Of a DNA stretch of 64,000 nt, positions 54,845-62,704 are shown piece by piece. Where the stretch lies: the NCBI GenBank assembly GCA_024102815.1, contig JAGFJJ010000010.1, forward strand, positions 1 through 64,000, read 5' to 3'. The notes under the pieces were generated by a model. The model saw nothing but the letters and a program-made list of their open reading frames with translations, was not told the DNA's origin and made no database searches. Every line of letters starts with the position of its first letter. Positions within the stretch are counted from its first letter, which is position 1. The DNA is from Phycisphaerae bacterium (lineage in GTDB: Bacteria > Planctomycetota > Phycisphaerae > UBA1845). The position numbers were made by a program, and so were the translations under genes.

Positions 54845-54997
54845 TCGGGCTCCCCGTTACGCTGTGGTCGGGCTGTGCAGCACGCTCCGGCCGGTCGTTC
54901 CGTGACGGCTGGGGCGGTGCTCCCCCGCGTTAATGTGTGAACGAATCGGCGTGGTGCCGATCGCTGGTTATGTGGCTTATTATTTGGAGTATTTGCT

Positions 54998-55174
54998 ATG
55001 TTGTTTGTTGAAGTAAGTGCAGAGAACGGCCGGATATTGTTTCCGTTGAATGAGGTCGCTTTCGTTGAAGAAAAGGACGGTTCAGCGGTCGTTGTTTCGA
55101 AGGTCGGAGGTAAACGCTACCAGTGCGTTCGTTCGTTCGATGAGCTCAAAGCCCTGACCACACCGGCCGAGTAG
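54998..55174 (+). CDS. Small hypothetical protein, 58 aa
   Basis: ATG 54998 with GGAG upstream. MLFVEVSAENGRILFPLNEV continues into a second beta hairpin and a short helix (RSFDELKALTTPAE). The composition looks like a small beta-barrel or SH3-like fold. Codon use is AT-richer than the neighbours. It is preceded by 150 bp without a gene. Unrecognised. Confidence 0.6.
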   Translation: MLFVEVSAENGRILFPLNEVAFVEEKDGSAVVVSKVGGKRYQCVRSFDELKALTTPAE

Positions 55175-55183
55175 GAAGCGTCA

Positions 55184-55408
55184 ATGGCTGGCCGGGTAAA
55201 CCCCTTGTCCGATGCCCGGATCGGCGGGAGCAAAGCCGAAGCTCCGCCCCCGATGAGCAGCCCGCCGACAAGTCGAGACGGCCAGTATTCCGACGGCATC
55301 GAGGAGCGAAGCCCCGGCGACGCGGACAAGCTCCCGACTCGTGATGCCGTGTTCGCCAAGCACGTGCAGCGGATCGGTCGATGGCTGCGGCGGCATCGGA
55401 CGGGTTGA
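55184..55408 (+). CDS. Small hypothetical protein, 74 aa
   Basis: MAGRVNPLSDARIGGSKAEA, low complexity, Pro/Ser-rich, with a basic C-terminal helix (FAKHVQRIGRWLRRHRTG). It starts 9 bp after the previous stop. May be genuine but disordered. Confidence 0.45.
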   Translation: MAGRVNPLSDARIGGSKAEAPPPMSSPPTSRDGQYSDGIEERSPGDADKLPTRDAVFAKHVQRIGRWLRRHRTG

Positions 55409-55440
55409 CGGGATATCGACAACGGGATAAGCTATCCGGC

Positions 55441-55656
55441 ATGAATACGGATCAACTCAACGCGGCGGCCCGGCAGCACTTCGAGAAGCTCGGCATAAGC
55501 ATGAACGAGCTTTGCCGACGATCCGGGCTCGGATACGCGACGGTACACAATTGGTGCTCGGGTGCCCGACAAGGCACGGTGGAGCTGGCGACATTCGTAC
55601 GGATCGCCGAGGCCCTCGGGCTCGACATCCGGCTGGTGCGACGGCGAAAGGGGTAG
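55441..55656 (+). CDS. XRE-family regulator
   Basis: 71 aa Cro/CI-type HTH: ISMNELCRRSGLGYATVHNW, then CSGARQGTVELATFVRIAEA, then LGLDIRLVRR. It sits directly before the integrase, 2 bp from its start codon, and is likely the element's master repressor or the regulator of int. In PICIs a comparable repressor (Stl) keeps the element silent. Confidence 0.85.
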   Translation: MNTDQLNAAARQHFEKLGISMNELCRRSGLGYATVHNWCSGARQGTVELATFVRIAEALGLDIRLVRRRKG

Positions 55657-55658
55657 CG

Positions 55659-57116
55659 ATGGCCCATATCTTTAAGGCTAGGCATCCGAAAATGCGGACG
55701 GCTCGCGGGCGTGACGGCTCGCCGATCATGGTGGAGAAGATCGCGGCCCGAGGCCCCAACAAAGGCAAGCGTGTGCTCGTGCCTCAGCGGGAGCCGGTGC
55801 TCGGCCGTGACGGCAAGCCGGTGTACGTCGAGGCGGATGTATATTCCATCGCTTACACCGATGCCAGCGGCAAGCGTAAGACGGCATCCGGCTATCGTGA
55901 TCTCGCCTCCGCCAAGCAGAAGCTCGCCACGATTGAACGGAGCGTCGAGCGGCAGCGGGCGGGCATCGTCGATGTTTCCTTCGAGCACGGCGAGAAAGCC
56001 CTCGACAAGCACGTTGCCGACTGGATCGACGATCTTCAGCGGGCGGGGCGTGCATACCAGTACACCCGGAAGCTGCACGATCGGATGAAGCTGATTACCA
56101 ACGAGATCGGCTGGACAAAACTCGGCCATATCGACGTGGATAGCTTCTCCTCCTGGCTCGGACGAAAGCGGCGGGCGGGGCTGTCCGATCGGACGTGCAA
56201 TCACTACATCGAGGCTGTGCGTGCCTTGTGCAATTGGCTGGTAAGCCACAAGCGGATGGAGAAGAACCCGATCGCGGGCATCGCCAAGGCCGAAGCTACC
56301 GAGCCGGTGATCCCCCGGCGGGCGGCGACCCTCGATGAGCTTGGCAAGATCGTGACGGCCAAGCGTGGCCGAGGGCTGATCTATCGCACGCTGGCTTACA
56401 CGGGGCTGCGGCGGATGGAGTGCCAAGCACTTCGCTGGGGTGATCTACTGCTCGACGATCCCAAGCCCGCGATCCAGCTACGGGCGAGCACGACGAAGAG
56501 CCGACGGGCGGACGCGATCCCCCTGCCGGCGGACTTGGCCAAGCTGCTCCGTGAGTATCGCCCCGAGGGCTGGAAGCCCGGTGACACGGTGTTCGGCCCC
56601 CTGCCGACGTATCGCACGTTTCGACGTGATCTCAAGAGCATGGGCATTGAACCGATCACGGATGCCGGGCGGCTCGATCTTCATTCCCTGCGGGTAACGT
56701 ACGGGACGATGCTCGCCAAGGCTGGCGTGAACATCCGTACGGCGATGGAGTTGATGAGACACACGGACATCCGGCTCACGACTCGTGTCTATACCGATGC
56801 CCGGCTTCTCGATACGGCTGGAGCGGTGGAGCAGCTCCCCCGGCTGGACGATTCGCCGCAGCAGGAGCAAGCCCGAGCGACGGGTACGGACGGGCGATCT
56901 CAGACATATGTTGAGACATATGTTGAGGGGCTTCCGAAAGGGCGTAAAACTTACCGGATGCCTAACAAAATGGACGATCGGCCCGTAAGTGCCGACGGTG
57001 CGAAAAAGCCTATAAAACAAGGCAAAAACGCACAAAAACGAAGTGACAAGATTCTGTCACTTAACTGCGGCTGGGGGGACTCGAACCCCCACGACCTCTC
57101 GGCCACTGGATCCTAA
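55659..57116 (+). CDS. int: Tyrosine integrase, C-terminus formed by the att site
   Basis: 485 aa from ATG 55659 (AAAGGGG ribosome site). A basic N-terminal arm-binding region (about 1-80), a SAM-like core-binding domain (about 115-215) and the catalytic domain follow. Catalytic residues are Arg in TGLRRME (about 250), Lys in STTKSRRAD, HxxR in LHSLR (about 342-345), His in MRHTD and Tyr in TRVYTD (about 377). The frame enters the att core exactly in codon register (10 codons: CGWGDSNPHD) and ends after LSATGS inside tRNA-Leu. In the excised circle it would instead continue into the 60 codons at 46559-46741, giving 539 aa. Confidence 0.95.
   Translation: MAHIFKARHPKMRTARGRDGSPIMVEKIAARGPNKGKRVLVPQREPVLGRDGKPVYVEADVYSIAYTDASGKRKTASGYRDLASAKQKLATIERSVERQRAGIVDVSFEHGEKALDKHVADWIDDLQRAGRAYQYTRKLHDRMKLITNEIGWTKLGHIDVDSFSSWLGRKRRAGLSDRTCNHYIEAVRALCNWLVSHKRMEKNPIAGIAKAEATEPVIPRRAATLDELGKIVTAKRGRGLIYRTLAYTGLRRMECQALRWGDLLLDDPKPAIQLRASTTKSRRADAIPLPADLAKLLREYRPEGWKPGDTVFGPLPTYRTFRRDLKSMGIEPITDAGRLDLHSLRVTYGTMLAKAGVNIRTAMELMRHTDIRLTTRVYTDARLLDTAGAVEQLPRLDDSPQQEQARATGTDGRSQTYVETYVEGLPKGRKTYRMPNKMDDRPVSADGAKKPIKQGKNAQKRSDKILSLNCGWGDSNPHDLSATGS
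56903..56922 (+). promoter_or_regulatory. Right arm-type repeat pair
   Basis: GACATATG-TTGA-GACATATG, two copies 12 bp apart inside the int coding sequence, 144 bp from the core. The same DNA repeat on the left arm is in a different reading frame, so protein coding does not explain it. Confidence 0.65.
57066..57095. repeat. attR core
   Basis: The 30-bp core shared with 46529-46558. It forms the last 30 nt of tRNA-Leu and ten codons of int. Confidence 0.93.
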
Positions 57117-57149
57117 GTCCAGCGCGTCTGCCAATTCCGCCACAGCCGC
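57066..57149 (-). tRNA. tRNA-Leu(TAG), integration site
   Basis: 84-nt class II tRNA on minus. Acceptor stem GCGGCTG/CAGCCGC with discriminator A, anticodon loop CTTAGGA closed by CTGGA/TCCAG, a long variable arm, and T-loop GGTTCGAGTCC. Anticodon TAG reads CUA and probably other CUN codons. The 3' part is supplied by the element and is intact. Confidence 0.97.
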
Positions 57150-57174
57150 AAGCTGCCGTTCGGGCGCATTCGGA

Positions 57175-58356
57175 TCAGGGCTGAGCGCCATCGCCCGGGG
57201 CGGATGCGGGCGAGAGCGAACGGGCCGCGCGCAGAAAATACTCATACGCCGCCCGCACCTCGTCCAACGTATCGCCGCCGAACTTCTCGAGGAACGCCCT
57301 CCCGATCTCAAAGGCGACGACATTCTCCGCAACTACGCTGGCCGCTGCAACCGCTGCCACATCGCTGCGCTCGTAGTCGGATCGCTCGGGGGTAAGTGTC
57401 AAAAGATTGACACTCGGCATACCCCGCAGGAGCGTGCTGATCGGTTTCATCGCGGCCCGCAGGACGATCGGCGCGCCGTTCGTCATGCCACCTTCGATTC
57501 CCCCCGCGTTGTTCGTCGGCCGCACGAATCCGAGCGAGGGCAGGTTTCGCTCGGCCGGGCTGAAGGTAATTTCGTCGTGTACCGCGCTGCCGGGCAACCG
57601 GGCTGCGCCGAATCCCAGGCCGATCTCCACACCCTTGATCGCCTGAATGGAGCCGACGGCCTGCATGATGCGGCCATCCAGCTTGTCCTGCCAGCGCATG
57701 CAAGAGCCCAATCCCGGTGGATGTCCGGTCACGTGTACTTCAACCACACCGCCGACCGTGTCCCGATCGGCGGCGGCGCGATGAATAACGTCGATCATGC
57801 GCAGAGCGGCCGCGGCGTCGGGGCAATAGGCTTCGTTGGCGTCGCGATTCCGCCGAAGATCATCGGGAGCCGTATCGAGGTCGACGGCCGCTTCAGCCCC
57901 CTCGATCGACTTGACGAAGCCCACGACGTCAATGCCGAATTCGTCCAGCAGGTTGCGCACCAAGGCGCCCGCCGCGACACGGGCAGCGGTCTCTCGCGCC
58001 GAGGCCCGTTCGAGCGTCTCGCGACAATCCACGGTCAAGAACTTGAGGCTTCCGGCCAGATCGGCATGACCCGGACGGGGGCGATGAACCGCCGGCGCCT
58101 CGTCGATGCGGACATCGCGGTTGACGATCTGAAGCGCAAGGGGCGAACCGATCGTCCGGCCTCCGCGAATCCCCGAGAGGATCTGGACCTCATCGTGCTC
58201 AATTCGCTGCCGACCGCCTCGGCCGTAGCCACCCTGCCGTCGACGGAGCTCTCCGTTGATGCGGTCCTCGCGAACCGTAACGCCCGCCGGCAGGCCCTCC
58301 ACCAGCGCAATCAGCGCTTTACCGTGCGATTCACCGGCGGTGCGATAGTCGAGCAT
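57175..58356 (-). CDS. aroC: Chorismate synthase
   Basis: 393 aa, FMN-dependent last step of the shikimate pathway (EPSP to chorismate). Family motifs: GESHGKALIALVEGLPAG at residues 8-25, RRQGGYGRGGRQ, RPGHAD, and the late RSDYERSDVAAVAAASVV. ATG 58356 is chosen because MLDYRTAGESHG is the conserved N-terminus; the frame is open further upstream into ftsY. Operon-like with ftsY, nusB and ribH (gap to ftsY stop 4 bp). Confidence 0.97.
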   Translation of the reverse strand: MLDYRTAGESHGKALIALVEGLPAGVTVREDRINGELRRRQGGYGRGGRQRIEHDEVQILSGIRGGRTIGSPLALQIVNRDVRIDEAPAVHRPRPGHADLAGSLKFLTVDCRETLERASARETAARVAAGALVRNLLDEFGIDVVGFVKSIEGAEAAVDLDTAPDDLRRNRDANEAYCPDAAAALRMIDVIHRAAADRDTVGGVVEVHVTGHPPGLGSCMRWQDKLDGRIMQAVGSIQAIKGVEIGLGFGAARLPGSAVHDEITFSPAERNLPSLGFVRPTNNAGGIEGGMTNGAPIVLRAAMKPISTLLRGMPSVNLLTLTPERSDYERSDVAAVAAASVVAENVVAFEIGRAFLEKFGGDTLDEVRAAYEYFLRAARSLSPASAPGDGAQP

Positions 58357-58360
58357 CGGA

Positions 58361-59275
58361 CTACTCTGCAAAAAGCGCTTCCACAAACGTCGCCGGATCG
58401 AAGGGTGCGATGGCGTCAGGCGTTTCCCCGAGTCCGACGAACTTGACCGGCACGTTGAGCTGATCGCGAATGCCGACGACGACACCCCCCTTGGCACTGC
58501 CGTCGAGCTTGGCCAGGAAGATGCCGGTTACATCCACGTGCTCGGAAAACTGTCTTGCCTGGTTGATGGCGTTCTGGCCGATGGTCGCGTCCAGCACGAG
58601 CACCACTTCATGCGGTGCACCTTCGATCTTGCGCTCAACGACCTTACGGATTTTGCCGAGTTCGCGCATGAGGTGATCCTGCGTATGGAGCCGACCGGCC
58701 GTGTCGAGCAGAAGTACGTCCGCCTCCCTGGCCACGGCCGCCTCGCAGGCATCGTAGGCCACGGCACCGGGGTCGGCCCCCTGCCCGTGCTTGACGATCT
58801 GCACACCGACGCGCTGCGACCAGATGGAGAGTTGTTCAACGGCGGCCGCACGGTACGTATCGCAGGCACCGAGAATGACCTTCTTTCCCTGCCCGGTGAA
58901 CCACTGCCCGAGCTTGGCGACGCTGGTGGTCTTGCCGGAGCCGTTGATACCGGTGACGAGAATGACGGTCGGCCCGGACGGCGCAAAGTGGATACTCCGA
59001 TCGGACTCCGGCCAGAGGGAAATGATGTGGCGTTTCAGGTAGGGCGTGACATCCTGCTCTTCGACAATCTCGCCCTTTTTCCAGGCCGCATTGAGCAGGC
59101 CCACGAGCTTGGCGGTTGTCGCGGGGCCGAAGTCCCCGGCGAGCATGGCTGCTTCCAGGCGGTCCAGGGTTTCCTGATCGATCTTTCGCCCCACGCGGAG
59201 GATGGACCGGAATCCGGTGGCGATCTTCTCGCGGGTGCGCTGCAACCCCTGTTTGATACGATCGAACAGTCCCAT
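58361..59275 (-). CDS. ftsY: Signal recognition particle receptor FtsY
   Basis: 305 aa from ATG 59275 (MGLFDRIKQG). NG domain only, without the acidic A domain of E. coli FtsY. The N domain is followed by G1 GINGSGKTT near residue 107, the DTYRAAAVEQL insertion-box helix, G3 DTAGR (about 187), and the closing GLGETPDAIAPFD. It docks SRP-ribosome complexes to the membrane. Sits between nusB and aroC on minus. Confidence 0.97.
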   Translation of the reverse strand: MGLFDRIKQGLQRTREKIATGFRSILRVGRKIDQETLDRLEAAMLAGDFGPATTAKLVGLLNAAWKKGEIVEEQDVTPYLKRHIISLWPESDRSIHFAPSGPTVILVTGINGSGKTTSVAKLGQWFTGQGKKVILGACDTYRAAAVEQLSIWSQRVGVQIVKHGQGADPGAVAYDACEAAVAREADVLLLDTAGRLHTQDHLMRELGKIRKVVERKIEGAPHEVVLVLDATIGQNAINQARQFSEHVDVTGIFLAKLDGSAKGGVVVGIRDQLNVPVKFVGLGETPDAIAPFDPATFVEALFAE

Positions 59276-59283
59276 GATTCTCT

Positions 59284-59718
59284 TTACGCAGGTTCGTCCG
59301 GAGTCGCCCGAATCGATCGCCACACGCGATCGAGTACACCGTTGATGAAGCGCGGTGATTCGGCGCCGCCGAATTCCCGGCCGATGTCGACGGCTTCCGT
59401 AATCGCCACCTTGGGCGGCGTGCGTCCGCCGAGGAGCTCCACGGCGGCGACCCTCATGATGTTACGCTCGACGGTGGAAATTCGCGAGAAGTCCCAGTGT
59501 TCGGTGGCGGAGGCGATGAGCTTGTCAATCTGCGGAGCGCGCGACCAGTAGATTCCGACGATCCATTCCGCCTCCGTCGAGGCATCCGCGGGGACGTCCT
59601 GCTCGGCGAGGAATTCGCGCAAAAGGTCGTGGCCGGAGTCGGGCTGGGCCTCCCATTGACAGAGGGCCTGCATGGCCAGAATGCGAGCCTGATGACGTTC
59701 CAGGTGTGGAGCAGTCAT
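59284..59718 (-). CDS. nusB: Transcription antitermination factor NusB
   Basis: 144 aa helical RNA-binding factor that works with NusE on boxA in rRNA operons. Typical features are RHQARILAMQALCQWE at the N-terminus, ISTVERNIMRVAAVELL, and the C-terminal ESPRFINGVLDRVWR. It starts 8 bp after the ribH stop, the classical ribH-nusB order, and ends 9 bp before ftsY. Confidence 0.95.
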   Translation of the reverse strand: MTAPHLERHQARILAMQALCQWEAQPDSGHDLLREFLAEQDVPADASTEAEWIVGIYWSRAPQIDKLIASATEHWDFSRISTVERNIMRVAAVELLGGRTPPKVAITEAVDIGREFGGAESPRFINGVLDRVWRSIRATPDEPA

Positions 59719-59725
59719 GCCAGGA

Positions 59726-60202
59726 TCAGGAACCGGAGGGGAACTGGCGGAGCAGGGTGGTCAATTCGATCGCACTGAGCGCCGCATCGGCTCCCTTGTT
59801 GCCGGCCTTGCTGCCGGCGCGCTCCACGGCCTGCTCCAGCGAATCGGCGGTGATGACGCCGAAGGTGGTGGGCACGCCCGTGGACATGGCCACTTCGGCG
59901 ATGCCCTTCGCCGCTTCGGCGGCGATATACTCGAAGTGCGGTGTTTGCCCGCGAATGATGCAGCCCAGGCAGATGACCGCGTCGAACTGACCCGAGCGCG
60001 CAGCCTTGCCCGCGACGAGCGGTAACTCGAAAGAGCCGGGGACGTAGATCGCGGTAATCTGACCCTCCGGGCATCCGTGGCGCTTCAGCGCGTCAATCGC
60101 CCCGCTGACCAGGCGACCCGTGATGAAGTCGTTGTAGCGGCTCACGACCAACGCGAAGCGCTGCGAATCGACGGCGAGTTGTCCGTGAAGTTCCTTGACC
60201 AT
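59726..60202 (-). CDS. ribH: 6,7-dimethyl-8-ribityllumazine synthase
   Basis: 158 aa, penultimate enzyme of riboflavin synthesis, assembling into hollow shells. Conserved FALVVSRYNDFIT, VPGSFELPLVAGKAA, GCIIRGQTPHFEYIA and TFGVITADSLEQA segments. ATG 60202 is chosen (MVKELHGQL) over an upstream in-frame ATG at 60313 that would include a REP-like repeat. First gene of a ribH-nusB-ftsY-aroC cluster. Confidence 0.96.
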   Translation of the reverse strand: MVKELHGQLAVDSQRFALVVSRYNDFITGRLVSGAIDALKRHGCPEGQITAIYVPGSFELPLVAGKAARSGQFDAVICLGCIIRGQTPHFEYIAAEAAKGIAEVAMSTGVPTTFGVITADSLEQAVERAGSKAGNKGADAALSAIELTTLLRQFPSGS

Positions 60203-60239
60203 TGTGTCTATCCCTACGCGGCGAGGCCGTACGACACTT

Positions 60240-60310
60240 GGGCGAAAGCCGGAGGCCAACGGAAGCGTGCATTGGACGTGGATTCCGGATTGCGCCGGAA
60301 TCACACGCCC
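60240..60310. repeat. REP-like repeat upstream of ribH
   Basis: GGCGAAAGCCGGAGGC and GGATTCCGGATTGCGCCGGA segments of the dispersed CCGGAATC family. Confidence 0.55.
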
Positions 60311-60362
60311 CAATACCCCCTACCGCTCCTCAAATTACGGTGCACCGGGGACTGGTCAACCA

Positions 60363-61511
60363 CTAATCCCCCACCGCCTTGGCCTGGATCCGATTCGATT
60401 TCAGATCGACGACTTCCATCGTATCCGCCCATTCGTCGCGGACAAGATACTCGGCAAGCTCCTCCGCGGTCATCTTGGCCTTGATGCGGAACGTGGCGAC
60501 GCCCTTGGTCACCTTGGGGCCGTCCACGCTGACAATCTTATCGGGGTCAAGATCGCGCAGCCTTTGCTTGATTCTCAGCCCCTTGGCCACGGACATCCCT
60601 TCCACCTCCAGGGTGATCTCGCCGCCGGAGGAAATCCGCGTCGCCCACTGTTTCATGATCGTGTAGTAGACGTTCTCGACGAGGTCCACGCCGGCGTTCT
60701 CCAGGGCCTTCTTGCCGGCCTGCGGCGACGTGGTATGGAACCCGCGGGCACCTCCCCGCCAGTTCGGAATGGACTCGCTGGCGATGAGCTGGCCCGTATC
60801 GGTGTAGAACATCTTCACGGCGGCGTCGGCGTTGTACATGGCCGTGGGCTCGCCGAAGAGGTCTTTCACGCCGGCCGCGTTCGCCTGGGCCGTGCCGGTC
60901 ACGAAGATCTCCGTGCCGAAGTCCTTGGCGATCGCCTGGACCTTGGCGACGTTATCTTCTGCTGCAGCGTCAGCCGATTCCTTCTCCATGATCTTGCGAA
61001 TCTGCTCCCCGGCGTAGACCGTGAAGCCGATGTCGAGCAACCGCTTCTCGATCTGCGTCTCGAGGATGCTGCTGTCCTGCACGACGCCGTCGATGCGTTC
61101 GAGGATGTAGACGGCGATACCGGGCCGGCCGATCTGGTCGAGCACGTTCTGCACCGCGCCCCACTCCGAGCTGACCACGCTCTTGTCCACTTTGGCGCGA
61201 ATCGTGCAGTAGAAGACCCCCCCAGCCCCGGCCTCCTCCTTGACGACTTTGTAATCGGTGACGATGCCGTCGGCCCGTGCGTAGATGGTGTCGCGGATCA
61301 GTTCGAAATTCTCGGTCTGGCTGTGGGAGCTGATCTCGACCTGACCTCCCCGCTCCAACGCAACCCGAAGGGCGTCCTTGCAGGCGGCGTCCTTCGTAAT
61401 ACCTTTGCCTTCCGCGTTGACTTCAACGATTTCCGCCCGAACGGGGGGGACCATCGACAAGACAACGGCGAAAAATCCGATCCGAAGTACCGAATTCAAA
61501 ACAGCTTTCAT
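60363..61511 (-). CDS. FlgT-like exported protein
   Basis: About 382 aa from ATG 61511. A signal peptide (LNSVLRIGFFAVVLSMVPPVRA) is followed by a FlgT N-terminal-like domain: VNAEGKGITKDAACKDALRV, then an I-x-x-x-A-D-G-I-V-x-D-Y-K-V segment. A middle domain with IAVYILERIDG and ETQIEKRLLDIGFTVYAGEQ follows, and then a repeat-like C-terminus. FlgT domains occur in flagellar H-ring proteins and in other envelope proteins. No flagellar genes are in the window, so a flagellar role is not supported by context. Confidence 0.72.
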   Translation of the reverse strand: MKAVLNSVLRIGFFAVVLSMVPPVRAEIVEVNAEGKGITKDAACKDALRVALERGGQVEISSHSQTENFELIRDTIYARADGIVTDYKVVKEEAGAGGVFYCTIRAKVDKSVVSSEWGAVQNVLDQIGRPGIAVYILERIDGVVQDSSILETQIEKRLLDIGFTVYAGEQIRKIMEKESADAAAEDNVAKVQAIAKDFGTEIFVTGTAQANAAGVKDLFGEPTAMYNADAAVKMFYTDTGQLIASESIPNWRGGARGFHTTSPQAGKKALENAGVDLVENVYYTIMKQWATRISSGGEITLEVEGMSVAKGLRIKQRLRDLDPDKIVSVDGPKVTKGVATFRIKAKMTAEELAEYLVRDEWADTMEVVDLKSNRIQAKAVGD

Positions 61512-61708
61512 GCGGCTGATCCTGTACGAAAAGAGTCGATCCAACGCAATGAGATTGTCCCCGGCGAGGCGGGGCGGTCAAGTTGGGCAAAACGGTGCCC
61601 CCGCCCCCTTGAGCCAACCAAAGAAGCAACCGATCTACTTGGCAAGACCGCTCGCCGGACGAGAAGTTAGATAAAGTCCGTCGGATCGGACTGGTCAGGA
61701 CAGATGTC

Positions 61709-62704
61709 GTGGAAATACGCTTCAGCATGCCACATTCGCCGATTCTCCGGACTTACGGGAAGGTCCCGGGCGCTTTGCGGGAGGACCGTCGCGGGGGCTT
61801 CTGCAACAGGACTCGAACCTGCGCGGAACGGGCCGCGCTCGTCCTCGCGGCGTTGAGCATCAGCCTGCCCGGCTGCGGCAACATGCTGGGCACAACCCCC
61901 TACGTCCTGTTCACAGTCCCCTTTTCCGTTGACGGCGAGTCCGTTGGAAGCGCCTTGATCGACACCGGCGGAAGCTTCGAGATCATGTTGCGCGAGACCT
62001 ACGGTCTCGATGTCGTCGGGAGCGTTGACGTACTCTCGTTCGATGGGCCGCGCACGGTCGATATGACCGCGCCGTTCACGTACCGGGCAGGCGGAATCCA
62101 GGCTCAAGCGTCGGGGGCGATCGTCGGTGCCGCAGCCTGCGACTGCAACGCCCTTGGCATCGAGTTCTTCCGCAAGACGGGCGTTATTCTCTCCCTGGAT
62201 TTCCGGGAGCGAACGGCCGCGTTTGCCGCGGCAATCGCGCAAGAGGGTGTCTTCGTGCCGTTCGCCGATCCGCCGGAGCACCTTCGCGGATTCGATTCGG
62301 CGTTCCTCGAAGTGGACGTGACCTCCGGCAGCACGACCAAACGGATGCGCGCCCTGCTGGACACGGGCGCGGCTGCCTCGGTGATGTACCGTGGCGCCCT
62401 GCCCGGGCTCGAGGGCAGCACAGGCGACCGACAAACGATTGACATTCGCCACGATGCGCTGGGTACCGTTCGCGCGGGCGTCATCCTCCACTTGAACGAC
62501 GCAGTACCGGAACTCATCATCGGGAATGACATTCTGGGAGCCTGGGGAAACCAGTGGTACTTCCGATTTGATCCCGTCGGAGGCTACGTCGTTGTCGTGC
62601 CCGCGGAGCCGAGCCCCAGCAATGATCAGGCCGCATTCTCGCGGTCCCGCCAACCGCCAGCGTTGGGGGGCGGCGTCATCGCAGCGCCAACGCGGCGTCG
62701 ATAA
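61709..62704 (+). CDS. Exported protein with two retropepsin-like aspartyl protease domains
   Basis: 331 aa from GTG 61709; ATG 61727 or a later start is possible because the lipobox-like SLPGC near residue 56 would be too distant from 61709 for a normal lipoprotein signal. Two Asp-Thr-Gly motifs occur in SALIDTGGSFEIM (Asp about 85) and RALLDTGAAASVM (about 217), each followed by a hydrophobic-hydrophobic-Gly strand (LIIGNDIL in the second). This suggests an internal duplication that could form both halves of a pepsin-like active site. Its 3' end overlaps the convergent E1 gene by 29 bp. Confidence 0.78.
   Translation: MEIRFSMPHSPILRTYGKVPGALREDRRGGFCNRTRTCAERAALVLAALSISLPGCGNMLGTTPYVLFTVPFSVDGESVGSALIDTGGSFEIMLRETYGLDVVGSVDVLSFDGPRTVDMTAPFTYRAGGIQAQASGAIVGAAACDCNALGIEFFRKTGVILSLDFRERTAAFAAAIAQEGVFVPFADPPEHLRGFDSAFLEVDVTSGSTTKRMRALLDTGAAASVMYRGALPGLEGSTGDRQTIDIRHDALGTVRAGVILHLNDAVPELIIGNDILGAWGNQWYFRFDPVGGYVVVVPAEPSPSNDQAAFSRSRQPPALGGGVIAAPTRRR

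Larger units (their letters stand above)
46529..57095 (+). mobile_element. Integrative element in tRNA-Leu, PICI-like phage satellite
   Basis: 10.6 kb bounded by a perfect 30-bp direct repeat, the right copy being the 3' end of tRNA-Leu(TAG). All element genes are on plus except the IS. In order they are a hypothetical, IS5-family IS, two excisionase-like HTHs, a zinc-ribbon protein, AEP primase/DUF3987, P27 small terminase, three hypotheticals, a prohead protease-like protein, two small proteins, XRE regulator and tyrosine integrase. Integrase, regulator, excisionase, primase and small terminase are the PICI hallmark set. Large terminase, portal, major capsid and tail genes are absent. None of the composite repeats of the host is found inside. 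Confidence 0.85.

Noticed and set aside
60363-61511. Flagellar gene cluster
   Set aside because: Only the FlgT-like domain suggests it. No other flagellar gene is in the window.
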